Origin: Paenibacillus sp. SYP-B4298
GTDB lineage: Bacteria > Bacillota > Bacilli > Paenibacillales > Paenibacillaceae
NCBI RefSeq assembly: GCF_027627475.1
Contig: NZ_CP115484.1
Coordinates: forward strand, 2,836,001 to 2,900,000
Length of the DNA stretch: 64,000 nt
Direction of reading: 5' to 3'
Shown: piece after piece, positions 55,872-64,000 of the stretch
Numbering within the stretch: the first letter of the stretch is position 1
Layout of the letters: the number at the start of each line of letters is the position of its first letter
Made by a program: the position numbers and the translations under genes
The notes under the pieces: model-generated
Database searches by the model: none
Seen by the model: the letters and a program-made list of their open reading frames with translations, nothing else
What the model was told of the DNA's origin: nothing

Positions 55872-56081
55872 CTAGTTCTTAATATCAGGGTCCGATTCTA
55901 CCTGGATGTAATCGTTATAGATCTCCTCCAGCGCCACACCGACAAACTTGTGCGACTTCGGAGCTCTCAGCTCGGATTTCTCCCCGTCGCGCAGCATCCG
56001 GGCACGTCTGGACGCGGCAACTACCAGAGAATACTTGCTGTCAACCTTCTTAACCATCTCATCAATCGATGGATATAACAT
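55872..56081 (-). CDS. rpoZ: RNA polymerase omega subunit
   Basis: A 69-residue subunit that stabilises the beta-prime subunit. It begins MLYPSIDEMVKKVDSKYSLV and contains VVAASRRARMLRDGE, the conserved omega core. It follows gmk by 15 bases, the universal gmk-rpoZ pairing. Confidence 0.96.
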   Translation of the reverse strand: MLYPSIDEMVKKVDSKYSLVVAASRRARMLRDGEKSELRAPKSHKFVGVALEEIYNDYIQVESDPDIKN

Positions 56082-56096
56082 TGCTCTTCACCTCGT

Positions 56097-56714
56097 TCAT
56101 GCTTTCTCGGACGCCGGCTGCATCCGGTTCAATTCGTTCACATAGCGCTCGCGCTTGCAGTGCTCTGCAGTGACGATGCTCTCAATCCGGTAGCAGGCCG
56201 CCTCAATCTCATCATTGACCACGGCATAATCATAATGCTGCAGCAGATTCATCTCCTCGGCTGCTACCGTCATCCGGCTCTGGATCAGCTCATCGCTCTC
56301 TGTGCCGCGCCCGGTAATCCGCTGCTTCAGCACATCCAGCGAAGGCGGCAGCAGGAAGATGAAGATCCCCTCCGGGAACTTCTCCTTCACCTTCAGCGCG
56401 CCCTGCACCTCAATCTCCAGAATGACGTCCTTGCCACTATCCAGGGTGCGCTCCACAAAATCGCGAGGCGTTCCATAGTAGTTGCCGACATACTCGGCAT
56501 GCTCCAGCAGCGCATCACGGGCGATCATGTCCCTGAATTGTTCCTTCGTCTTAAAAAAGTAATTCACACCGTCCTGCTCGCCCGTCCGGGGCGAGCGCGT
56601 CGTGGCGGATACCGAATAGACCAGCTCCGGCATTCTCTGCCGGAGCAAGGAGCAGACGGTGCCTTTGCCTACGCCGGAAGGACCGGATAATACAACCAAA
56701 AGTCCTCTTCTCAT
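56097..56714 (-). CDS. gmk: Guanylate kinase
   Basis: Phosphorylates GMP to GDP. The ATG at 56714, preceded by GGGGAG, gives 205 residues starting [20 protein letters not shown] with the P-loop near residues 10-18. GMP-binding residues are visible in [20 protein letters not shown], and the lid in [16 protein letters not shown]. It is 12 bases after remA and 15 before rpoZ. Confidence 0.97.
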   Translation of the reverse strand: MRRGLLVVLSGPSGVGKGTVCSLLRQRMPELVYSVSATTRSPRTGEQDGVNYFFKTKEQFRDMIARDALLEHAEYVGNYYGTPRDFVERTLDSGKDVILEIEVQGALKVKEKFPEGIFIFLLPPSLDVLKQRITGRGTESDELIQSRMTVAAEEMNLLQHYDYAVVNDEIEAACYRIESIVTAEHCKRERYVNELNRMQPASEKA

Positions 56715-56726
56715 GATACTCCCCAT

Positions 56727-56987
56727 CTATTCGTCGTTGTCGTCATCCTTCGTCGACAGGCGATGCGCCACAGTCTCGGGCTGAACCGCCGAGAGGATGA
56801 CGTGGTCGCTGTCTGTAATGATGACAGCGCGTGTACGCCTACCGTATGTTGCGTCAATCAGCATATGACGGTCGCGGGCTTCCTGAATGATCCGCTTGAT
56901 CGGCGCAGATTCCGGACTGACAATCGAGATAATCCGATTGGCCGAAACAATGTTGCCAAAGCCAATATTAATTAATTTAATAGCCAT
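56727..56987 (-). CDS. remA: Extracellular matrix regulator RemA (DUF370)
   Basis: DNA-binding activator of biofilm matrix and osmoprotection genes in B. subtilis. The ATG at 56987, behind GGAGGGG, gives 86 residues starting [20 protein letters not shown]. The conserved [20 protein letters not shown] follows. It is the first gene of the remA-gmk-rpoZ unit, as in Bacillus. The yicC gene that usually precedes it is not present here. Confidence 0.95.
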   Translation of the reverse strand: MAIKLINIGFGNIVSANRIISIVSPESAPIKRIIQEARDRHMLIDATYGRRTRAVIITDSDHVILSAVQPETVAHRLSTKDDDNDE

Positions 56988-57309
56988 TGCAGGCTTCCCC
57001 TCCGGTCTTCCTCGTAGCATTCGCCCGAAAGAACAAAATGTATAATCGACACAAGAATATGGCCGGGTCAGAAGCTAGCGAGCGGATTGCACTATTGTTG
57101 ACGAAAAATCCCAAGTGCATACGTTCCGTTACTTCGCCAGCGTCTCCCTTCAAGGCTACAATCACCTGCATGTCCTCCCGCCAATGGCGGACAGACGCAG
57201 CCCTGCGCCTCAAGTTGACGATGGCAAACACATCCATGACCCTATTCTAATTCATTTTGTAGACAGGAACAAGAGAAAAAGCCCCCACCGTAAAAATTCG
57301 ATTTCGCTG
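56988..57309. other. Intergenic stretch before remA
   Basis: About 320 bases. Overlapping 86-87-codon frames exist on both strands, neither with a convincing ribosome binding site or family. A -10-like TATACA (minus strand, near 57040) may belong to the remA promoter, but no good -35 box accompanies it. The yicC gene expected here in Bacillus is missing. Confidence 0.4.
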
Positions 57310-59196
57310 TTACTGAACAGCAGGCTGCGTCCGACCGGTTTTTTGCCAGACATGACGGGTCAGATGGACAGACATTTCATAGAACATGAAAGGCGTAATC
57401 AGGTAGATGCCGTTGAAATGCTCCATGGCGGTATCCAGCAATTCCTCCGCGATGCGCACGCCCTCCGCGCGGCCTGCTTCACCCTCCAGCCCCGCCATCC
57501 GGCGGCGCACTTCATCGGATAGCTGAATGCCAGGCACCTCATTGTGCAAATATTCCGCATTGCGGCCGCTTGCCAGCGGCATGATGCCGATGAATACCGG
57601 CACGGACAGATGCTTCGTACCCTCGGCGACTCGCTTGATCAGGTCGGCGTCATAGACCGGCTGTGTCATGATATAGTCCGCCCCGGAATCAATCTTGCGC
57701 TCCAGACGCTGGATCGCCTTGTCCAGATGCTTCACATTCGGGTTGAAGGCCGCCCCGACGACGAACGATGCCTTCTGCTTGAGCGGCTTGCCGGAGAAGG
57801 CGGTGCCTTCATTGAGCTGCTTAATCATCCGAATCATCTCGAAGGAGGTCAGATCATATACCGAGCTGGAGTCCGGCAGATCGCCAAAGCGCGCCGGGTC
57901 GCCCGTTACAGCCAGCACATGGTCAATGCCCAGCGCGTCCAGCCCCATCATATGCGACTGTGTGCCGATCAGGTTGCGGTCACGACAGGCGATATGGACG
58001 AGCGGCCGCAATCCGAGACGCTCCTTCACAACAGCGGCCAGCGCCAGATTGCTCATCCGCGTCACAGCCAGCGAGTTATCCGCCAACGTCACCGCGTCTG
58101 CACCCTCCTGCTGCAGCGCTGCGCAGCCATCCATGAATTTGCGAATATCCAGATCGCGCGGCGGATCCAGCTCCACGATAACGGTATGCCGCGTCTTCAC
58201 CTTGTCGACCAGGCTCGGCTCCTGCGGAATGATCGTCTCGCGCTCCGCTACCGCAACCGCAGCCGCAGCAGGCTGGTCACTAGTAGCCCCCTGGCGAGTC
58301 TGCTCTGCTCCCGTCTCGATCGGTGACGGCACATAGCTGCCAAGTGCAGCGGCGATCGCCGCAATATGATCCGGCGTGGTGCCGCAGCAGCCGCCGATCA
58401 GGCGCGCGCCGCGATCAGCGAACCGGGTCGCGGCATCCGCGAAATATTCCGGCGTGGCGACATACGTATATTTTCCATCAACATAGTCGGGAAAACCGGC
58501 ATTCGGAAAGATCGACATCGGCACGCCAGCCGATTCCGTCATCGTATCGATCGCCCGGATGATACCTGCAGGGCCGCTGCGGCAGTTCAGGCCAACGACG
58601 TCCGCCCCCTCGCCCGCTAGCGCGGAGAATGCCTCATTCAGGCTATAGCCGTCTTGAGTTCTACCGACATCCTCTACGGCAAACTGGCAGATCACCGGCA
58701 GATCTCCCGCCTTGCGAATAAGGCGCAGCGCCAGCAGCATCTCATCCAGATCATAGAAGGTTTCCAGCATAATCCCGTCCACGCCCTCATCCATCAGCGC
58801 GCCAAGCTGCTGCTCGAACGCTCTCGTCAGATGGGAGGTGCGGACATTGCGCTTCTTGCCTGCACGGATCGAGCCGACCGCGCCCACGACATACGCATCA
58901 CTGCCCACCGCAGAGCGGGCGATGCGAACTCCTGCACGGTTGATGGCCTCCACTTCGCTCTCCAGACCATACTTGTACATATTCTCATAGTTGGCGCTGA
59001 ATGTGTTCGTCTCGATGACCTTGGCGCCTGCCTCATAGTAGAGGCGATGAACGCGCTCGACCAGTTCCGGACGCAGCACGTTGAACTCTTCATAAGAAAC
59101 GTTAACAGGAAAGCCCTGCTGATGGAGAAAGGTTCCCATTGCCCCGTCACCGGTCAGCCAGGTTGTCTGCAACGCCTCGCGCAAACTTGGTTTCAT
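57310..59196 (-). CDS. Bifunctional homocysteine S-methyltransferase / methylenetetrahydrofolate reductase
   Basis: A two-domain protein of 628 residues, like B. subtilis YitJ. The N-terminal half is a zinc homocysteine methyltransferase. It starts MKPSLREALQTTWLTGDGAM and carries its metal cysteines in VGLNCRSGP and IGGCCGTTPDH. After a Gln/Ala linker, the C-terminal half is a MetF-type reductase (VIVELDPPRDLDIRKFMDG, THSMMGLDALGIDHVLAVTGD-like segment, YIMTQPVYDADLI) that makes methyl-tetrahydrofolate. GGAGGTGG precedes the ATG. The leader carries a promoter and a long hairpin, but no S-box was seen. It stands between remA and dapF, away from other methionine genes. Confidence 0.94.
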   Translation of the reverse strand: MKPSLREALQTTWLTGDGAMGTFLHQQGFPVNVSYEEFNVLRPELVERVHRLYYEAGAKVIETNTFSANYENMYKYGLESEVEAINRAGVRIARSAVGSDAYVVGAVGSIRAGKKRNVRTSHLTRAFEQQLGALMDEGVDGIMLETFYDLDEMLLALRLIRKAGDLPVICQFAVEDVGRTQDGYSLNEAFSALAGEGADVVGLNCRSGPAGIIRAIDTMTESAGVPMSIFPNAGFPDYVDGKYTYVATPEYFADAATRFADRGARLIGGCCGTTPDHIAAIAAALGSYVPSPIETGAEQTRQGATSDQPAAAAVAVAERETIIPQEPSLVDKVKTRHTVIVELDPPRDLDIRKFMDGCAALQQEGADAVTLADNSLAVTRMSNLALAAVVKERLGLRPLVHIACRDRNLIGTQSHMMGLDALGIDHVLAVTGDPARFGDLPDSSSVYDLTSFEMIRMIKQLNEGTAFSGKPLKQKASFVVGAAFNPNVKHLDKAIQRLERKIDSGADYIMTQPVYDADLIKRVAEGTKHLSVPVFIGIMPLASGRNAEYLHNEVPGIQLSDEVRRRMAGLEGEAGRAEGVRIAEELLDTAMEHFNGIYLITPFMFYEMSVHLTRHVWQKTGRTQPAVQ

Positions 59197-59319
59197 TAGT
59201 AGCTTTCCACCTCCACAGGCGTAAGCACAGCCCGCGCACAGGGGCGGCCGCATATAGACAGCGCGCCCCCATACTGCCGTCGGATGGCTCCGCGGTAGAA
59301 CTGCAAATACAAATTCAAA

Positions 59320-59392
59320 CCGGAAACTCACCCCTCTGACGTCAGAAGGAAGCAAGTTTCCGGCACTATTGCAAGTCTATAAAGCTATTATA
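59320..59392 (-). promoter_or_regulatory. Promoter and structured leader of the methionine gene
   Basis: TATAAT lies at 59387-59392 on the minus strand; ATGACA 19 bases further up is a weak -35 candidate. The transcript would begin near 59380 and soon form a hairpin with 9-base arms CCGGAAACT (59320-59328) and AGTTTCCGG (59355-59363), and a second perfect palindrome, TCTGACGTCAGA (59335-59346), inside. About 185 bases of leader precede the start codon. It does not match the SAM-I riboswitch core. Confidence 0.6.
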
Positions 59393-59456
59393 CTCTATTT
59401 AAGACGAAATGTGTCATTTTCATTGTCAGAGATTTCGAGAATCAGACCAAGCTGAC

Positions 59457-60287
59457 CTACAGGCTGCCCTTGAAGACGACGGCCGCCGGTCCGCTCATGT
59501 ACACATGGTTGTCCGCTTCGCTCCATTCAATCAGCAGATCGCCGCCCTTGAGCGATACGGTTGCCTTGCGATCCGTCAAGCCGTTCAGCACAGAGGATAC
59601 GACTGTCGCACAAGCTCCGGTACCGCATGCCAGCGTCGGCCCTGCGCCGCGCTCCCATACGCGCATGTCCGTATGTGAGCGGGAATGAACGGTGACGAAT
59701 TCCACGTTGATCTTGCGCGGGAACATCGGATGCGTCTCCAGCTTCGGCCCCCAGACCGCCAGGTCGAAGTTGGCAGCGTCCTCCACATAGATGACACAGT
59801 GCGGATTACCCATCGAGACTGCCGTAAACGCGAATTCACGTCCATCCACCTCGATCGGATGACTCACGACCGGGTTCGCGTCCACTGTCGTCGGCACCTT
59901 AAGTCCCTCCAGCACCGGCTCGCCCATGTCGACCCGCACGAGCGTCACCTCGCCGTTATCCACGGTCAGTTGCACCTGCTGCACCCCTGCGCCCAGCGTC
60001 TCAATCGTAATCTGCTGCTTGTCCGTCAGACCGTTGTCGTACACATACTTGGACACGCAGCGAATCGCGTTGCCGCACTGCTCCGCCTCCGAGCCGTCCG
60101 AATTGATGATCCGCATCCGAAAGTCCGCTCTCTCCGATGGCAAGATGTAGACCAGCCCATCCGCCCCTATACCGAAATACCGATTGCACAGCGATACCGC
60201 CAGCTCGCTTGCATCTTTTGGCAGCTCCTGCTCGCCTGCAATAACGACAAAGTCGTTGCCCAGTCCATGCATTTTAGTAAATTCCAT
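59457..60287 (-). CDS. dapF: Diaminopimelate epimerase
   Basis: Converts LL- to meso-diaminopimelate for lysine and peptidoglycan. The ATG at 60287, behind AAGGAGCGG, gives 276 residues starting MEFTKMHGLGNDFVVI. The two active-site cysteines are in SEAEQCGNAIRC and PTLACGTGACATVV. The C-terminus GGDLLIEWSEADNHVYMSGP is typical. It appears to be a single-gene unit; the next gene downstream has its own promoter. Confidence 0.97.
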   Translation of the reverse strand: MEFTKMHGLGNDFVVIAGEQELPKDASELAVSLCNRYFGIGADGLVYILPSERADFRMRIINSDGSEAEQCGNAIRCVSKYVYDNGLTDKQQITIETLGAGVQQVQLTVDNGEVTLVRVDMGEPVLEGLKVPTTVDANPVVSHPIEVDGREFAFTAVSMGNPHCVIYVEDAANFDLAVWGPKLETHPMFPRKINVEFVTVHSRSHTDMRVWERGAGPTLACGTGACATVVSSVLNGLTDRKATVSLKGGDLLIEWSEADNHVYMSGPAAVVFKGSL

Positions 60288-60629
60288 CTGCACCGCTCCT
60301 TGTCTTATCATGCCTCAACAACCGCTGCCCTCCCGGGGGCCGGGCGACAGCCGGGTTCCGCGAATCTATTGTCTTTATGACTACCTCTGTCCTGGACTTG
60401 CCAGGTCTGCAGACGGCGCAGCTTCGTTTCACGTCATCATGAGGCAAAATGTATTGTGTGCTTATAGTCTAACGGAAAACAGGCGCGCAGCGTTATTCAC
60501 ATTTTGTAGCATTATTTGCACTAATTCGCATGTGTATGCATTCGCCCCCGAACGGACAAGCTCCACCACCAGCTAACGGCCGCCCCGGATTCTCGATCCG
60601 AAGCGGCCGTAAGCAGAGCTATTGCCAGA
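60288..60629. other. Intergenic stretch between the P-type ATPase and dapF
   Basis: About 340 bases. It holds the hairpin at 60576-60610 and presumably the dapF promoter, which I could not place with confidence. No gene was recognised. Confidence 0.45.
60576..60610 (-). terminator. Hairpin after the P-type ATPase gene
   Basis: ACGGCCGC and GCGGCCGT arms with an inner GGAT/ATCC stem lie 20 bases after the ATPase stop codon. No T tract follows on the minus strand, so efficiency as a terminator is doubtful. Confidence 0.5.
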
Positions 60630-63410
60630 TTATCGTGCTGCGGGGTGGGTGCCGCCGCGGAAGTCAAGCCGCTTCTTCGGCTTGCCGCGCCCTATGCCCA
60701 GCACGCTGCCGATGCCCATGACGAATGTCGGGATGCCAGCGGCGACAAACACGAGACACCAGGCTCTGAAATCGAGCGGCACCGTCTTGAAGATCGGCTG
60801 CAGCGCTTCGATATAGACGACGCCCAGCATCAGCACCAGCGACGATAGCACCGCCAGCACAAGATAACGATTCTGCAGCGGATTGCGGTGAAAGATGGAG
60901 CGCGAGCTGCGACAGTCGAAGACATGAATGAGCTGCGCAAGCACCAAGGTGGCAAATGCGACGGTCTGCGCCTCGATCAGCTCGGCACCGGATTGCAGCG
61001 TAATCCAGAAGGCTGCCAGCGTACAGACACCGATCAGAATGCCGCGGCTGATGATCTTCCATCCGAGCCGTCTGGCAAATATATTCTCCTTCGCCGGACG
61101 CGGCTTCTGCTGCATCAGATCCTTCTCCGACTGATCGACGCCCAGCGCCATGGCTGGCAGGCCATCGGTCACCAGATTCACCCATAGAATCTGGATCGGC
61201 ACCAGCGGCAGCGGCAGTCCAGCCATCATCGCCAGGAACATCGTCAGAATCTCGCCGACATTAGAGGCGAGCAAATACCGGATGAACTTGCGAATATTCT
61301 CGTAGATGCCGCGCCCCTCCTCGATCGCGGCGACGATCGTCGCGAAGTTGTCGTCGCTGAGCACCAGCGCCGACGCCTCCTTGGAGACATCCGTCCCAGT
61401 GATGCCCATGGAGATGCCGATGTCGGCCGCCTTGATCGCGGGCGCATCATTGACACCATCGCCAGTCATGGCGACGACATGGCCTTTGCGTTGCAATGCC
61501 TTCACAATACGCAGCTTATGCTCCGGCGACACGCGGGCGTAGACATACGTATTGTCGACACAGGCATCCAGCTCCTCATCCGACATCGCCGACAACTGCC
61601 GCCCCGTCCTCGTCTGTCCGCCGCGCGGCATAATGCCCAATTGCCCGGCGATGGCCTCAGCGGTCATCTGATGATCGCCCGTAATCATCACCGTCTTGAT
61701 CCCTGCTCTGCGGCAGGTCGCGATGGCGTCCCGCACCTCGCGCCGCGGCGGATCGATCATGCCCGTCAGCCCGACGAAGATCAGTTGGCTCTCGGTCTCC
61801 TGCTCGGTCTCGCACGGGTCATGCGGCCGCAGATCACGGTAGGCGAGCCCCAGCACCCGCAGCGCGTCCCCTGCCATCTGCTCGGCTCCTGCAGCAACTC
61901 GCTGCCGCAGGCTGGCTGTGAGCGGCATCACCTTGCCATCCCATAATATATAGCTGCATTGTTCCAGCAGCAGATCCGGCGCTCCCTTGGTGCAGAGCAG
62001 GCGGCCGCCCTGATGGTGCACCAGCACCGACATTCGCTTGCGCTCCGAGTCGAACGGCAGCTCCTTCACCCGCTTGTAGATGCCATCCAGCGATTTGCCC
62101 GATACGCCCAGCTTGGCCGCCAGCACCGCCAGCGCCCCTTCTGTCGGATCGCCCTGCAGCGTCCACTCCTCGGCTGGCTCCTCCTTGCTCCGGCGTCCCT
62201 TCCGCTCGGAGTCTATCTGTGATCGCACCAGCGAGGCATTGTTGCACAGTGCAGCGACCTGCAATAGACGGCGCAGATGCTGATCATTCTTCAGATCGGC
62301 GGGCGAGCCGTTCTCCGTCACCTCACCCACCGGCTCATAGCCTTCGCCGCTCACCTCCAGCCAGCGTCCGCCCATCCAGATGCGCGTCACCGTCATCTTG
62401 TTCTGTGTCAGCGTCCCGGTCTTATCGGAGCAGATGACCGAGGCACAGCCGAGCGTCTCTACAGACGGCAGCTTGCGCACGATGGCCTTGCGCTTGATCA
62501 TCCGCTGGACGCCGAGCGCCAGTGCGATCGTGACAATCGCAGGCAGCCCCTCCGGGATAGCTGCGACCGCCAGGCTCACTCCAGCCAGGAACATGCCATA
62601 TGCCGGCTGGCCATGCAGGATGCCTGCCACGACGACCAGCAGGGTTAACGCGACGGCGACACCGATCAATATTTTGCCGAGCTGCTCCAGCCGATGCTGC
62701 AGCGGGGTCTCCATCGCATCGGTCTGGGAGATCAGATCGGCGATTTTCCCCATCTCTGTATTCATGCCGGTGCGCACGACAATGGCTTTGCCTGTTCCGC
62801 GCGTAATCATCGTGCCCATGAAGCCCAGGTTGCGCTGGTCGCCAAGCGGCAGCTCCGCATCCCCTATGCTAGCGGAGGACTTGCCGACCGGCACCGACTC
62901 ACCGGTTAGAGCGGATTCCTCCGCGTACAGACTGCTCGTCTCCAGAAAACGCACATCTGCCGGCAGTCGATCCCCTGATTCCAGCAGCACGAGATCCCCC
63001 GGCACCAGCTCCACCGCAGGCACCTGCCGGGTCTGTCCATCCCGCACCACCTTTGCTGTCGGCGCAGACAGCTCCTTGAGCGCGCGCAGCGAGCGCTCCG
63101 CCCGGAACTCCTGAATGAAGCCGAGCACGCCATTAATGAGAATAATGGCCACAATCGTTAACGCATCCAGATACTCCCCCAGCAAACCGGATAGGAGCGT
63201 GGCTCCGACCAGCACAAGCACCATAAAATCCTTGAATTGGTTCAGCAGCAGAACGATCGGCGATATCCGTTTGCCCTCGGACAGCTCATTGCGGCCAAAT
63301 CGGGTCAGCCGCTCTGCCGCCTCGCTCTCGCCGAGCCCCTGCGCCGGTGCGCAGTCCAGCGCCTTGGACAGCTCGCTCTCATCCATCTGGTACCACTGTT
63401 TCTGTTCCAT
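60630..63410 (-). CDS. P-type calcium-transporting ATPase (SERCA-like, YloB-type)
   Basis: P-type cation pump of 926 residues. The N-terminal cation-ATPase domain ([20 protein letters not shown]) is followed by the A domain with [11 protein letters not shown] and the P domain with [43 protein letters not shown] and [20 protein letters not shown] follow. About ten membrane segments are expected; IPEGLPAIV in the fourth is the calcium-site motif of type IIA pumps. B. subtilis YloB, in the same neighbourhood, is a calcium pump active in sporulation. It is divergent from rqcH. Confidence 0.95.
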   Translation of the reverse strand: MEQKQWYQMDESELSKALDCAPAQGLGESEAAERLTRFGRNELSEGKRISPIVLLLNQFKDFMVLVLVGATLLSGLLGEYLDALTIVAIILINGVLGFIQEFRAERSLRALKELSAPTAKVVRDGQTRQVPAVELVPGDLVLLESGDRLPADVRFLETSSLYAEESALTGESVPVGKSSASIGDAELPLGDQRNLGFMGTMITRGTGKAIVVRTGMNTEMGKIADLISQTDAMETPLQHRLEQLGKILIGVAVALTLLVVVAGILHGQPAYGMFLAGVSLAVAAIPEGLPAIVTIALALGVQRMIKRKAIVRKLPSVETLGCASVICSDKTGTLTQNKMTVTRIWMGGRWLEVSGEGYEPVGEVTENGSPADLKNDQHLRRLLQVAALCNNASLVRSQIDSERKGRRSKEEPAEEWTLQGDPTEGALAVLAAKLGVSGKSLDGIYKRVKELPFDSERKRMSVLVHHQGGRLLCTKGAPDLLLEQCSYILWDGKVMPLTASLRQRVAAGAEQMAGDALRVLGLAYRDLRPHDPCETEQETESQLIFVGLTGMIDPPRREVRDAIATCRRAGIKTVMITGDHQMTAEAIAGQLGIMPRGGQTRTGRQLSAMSDEELDACVDNTYVYARVSPEHKLRIVKALQRKGHVVAMTGDGVNDAPAIKAADIGISMGITGTDVSKEASALVLSDDNFATIVAAIEEGRGIYENIRKFIRYLLASNVGEILTMFLAMMAGLPLPLVPIQILWVNLVTDGLPAMALGVDQSEKDLMQQKPRPAKENIFARRLGWKIISRGILIGVCTLAAFWITLQSGAELIEAQTVAFATLVLAQLIHVFDCRSSRSIFHRNPLQNRYLVLAVLSSLVLMLGVVYIEALQPIFKTVPLDFRAWCLVFVAAGIPTFVMGIGSVLGIGRGKPKKRLDFRGGTHPAAR

Positions 63411-63724
63411 TCCCTGTCTCCCTCCGCTTCACGCCGCCTTTTCACTGGCCCATAGGCCTGCAGGCATCGCCGTACAAGCCGGCCCTTGCCTACAATGTAT
63501 TCGGACAACCCGCAAAATATCCCAGCTTGGGGGTTAAGTTTTTGTCCCAACTATGGCATGATAGACAATAGAGCGCCCGCTCATGTCAGCAGAAGCATCG
63601 GCTCGAATTAAGACATGTCTGAAAACGCTGAACGGATCAGATCGGTGAGAGATGCTCTTGAACGGGTTTTCAGATACGACCTCATATTATTGCTTGGATT
63701 GAATAAAAAGGAGAAATGACAATC
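63411..63724. other. Divergent promoter region of the P-type ATPase and rqcH
   Basis: About 310 bases that must hold two promoters. AAAAGGAG near the right end is the rqcH ribosome binding site. Possible promoter words (TTGAAC near 63657, CATATT near 63682) have poor spacing. No gene was recognised. Confidence 0.45.
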
Positions 63725-64000
63725 ATGGCCCTTGACGGCATCGTAACAAGCGCTATAGCCAGTGAGCTGAAGTCGCTCATCGGCGCGCGTATTCATAAAA
63801 TTCATCAGCCCAACCCGCGGGATCTGGTGCTGCAAATTCGCGGCAACGGCAGCCAGGTCAAGCTGCTGTTATCGGCCAACCCGACCTATCCGCGCGTTCA
63901 TCTGACCCAGCAGAGCTTCGTCAACCCGCTGGAGGCTCCCATGTTCTGCATGCTGATGCGCAAATATTGCGAAGGCGGCGTCATTGAACAGTTGGAGCAG
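63725..64000 (+). CDS. rqcH: Ribosome quality control factor RqcH (NFACT family), N-terminal part
   Basis: The first 92 codons; the rest lies beyond the window. RqcH (YloA; NFACT family, older name fibronectin-binding protein) binds stalled 50S subunits and directs addition of C-terminal alanine tails. The start MALDGIVTSAIASELKSLIG and the segment RIHKIHQPNPRDLVLQIRGN are diagnostic of the NFACT-N domain. AAAAGGAG precedes the ATG. yloA next to yloB is the Bacillus arrangement. Confidence 0.93.
   Translation, partial: MALDGIVTSAIASELKSLIGARIHKIHQPNPRDLVLQIRGNGSQVKLLLSANPTYPRVHLTQQSFVNPLEAPMFCMLMRKYCEGGVIEQLEQ

Noticed and set aside
56977-57250. Overlapping 86-87-codon frames on both strands before remA
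   Set aside because: They mask each other, neither has a good start signal, and neither resembles yicC, which would be expected here.
59284-59305. TACCGCGG word considered as a T-box core
   Set aside because: The T-box consensus also needs the preceding AGGGTGG and a specifier stem, which I could not find; kept only as an open question in the leader finding.

Overview
The window is a high-GC chromosomal segment from an endospore-forming Bacillota, most likely Paenibacillus or a close relative (inference). The evidence is the gene order, which matches the ylo/ylb regions of Bacillus subtilis, the sporulation genes spoVM, spoVIF and ylbJ, the SLH-domain surface proteins, and an agr-type peptide ending in the PEVPEELL motif. 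Almost everything lies on the minus strand. No rRNA, tRNA, insertion sequence, phage or CRISPR array was seen.

Region 1 (1-8.6 kb) is the fatty-acid and phospholipid operon fapR-plsX-fabH-fabD-fabG-acpP-fabF, running into rnc and smc. A FapR-type operator sits on the fapR promoter, and the -35 box of that promoter lies in the loop of the rpmF terminator. Region 2 (8.7-14.6 kb) is a ylb-type cluster: rpmF, a YceD-family gene, tmcAL, ylbL, ylbJ, coaD and rsmD. Region 3 (14.6-22.6 kb) is accessory. It holds a 40-codon small ORF, a leaderless amidase with one SLH motif, a compact agr-type locus, csaA, an SOS-box-controlled Y-family polymerase pair, a DUF2515 gene and spoVIF. The agr-type locus comprises a kinase-less membrane protein, agrB, an unlisted agrD with Ser in the ring, and a LytTR-only regulator, with a divergent XRE gene.

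Region 4 (22.7-28.0 kb) is recG, degV, fakA (yloV) and yloU. Region 5 (28.2-40.6 kb) is a five-gene operon inserted between yloU and rpmB, which are neighbours in B. subtilis. It encodes a SecA-like ATPase, a small secreted repeat protein, a cytosolic protein of unknown function, a 2409-residue secreted repeat protein and an SLH-anchored protein. I read it as a dedicated surface-protein export and anchoring locus.

Region 6 (40.8-64 kb) is the conserved housekeeping block: rpmB, spoVM, rpe, rsgA, prkC, prpC, rlmN, rsmB, fmt, def, priA, coaBC, rpoZ, gmk, remA. It is followed by a homocysteine methyltransferase/MTHFR fusion, dapF, a Ca2+-type P-ATPase, and the divergent start of rqcH. Two B. subtilis neighbours, thiN (yloS) and yicC (yloC), are not at their expected places. 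The start of smc and the end of rqcH are cut by the window edges.
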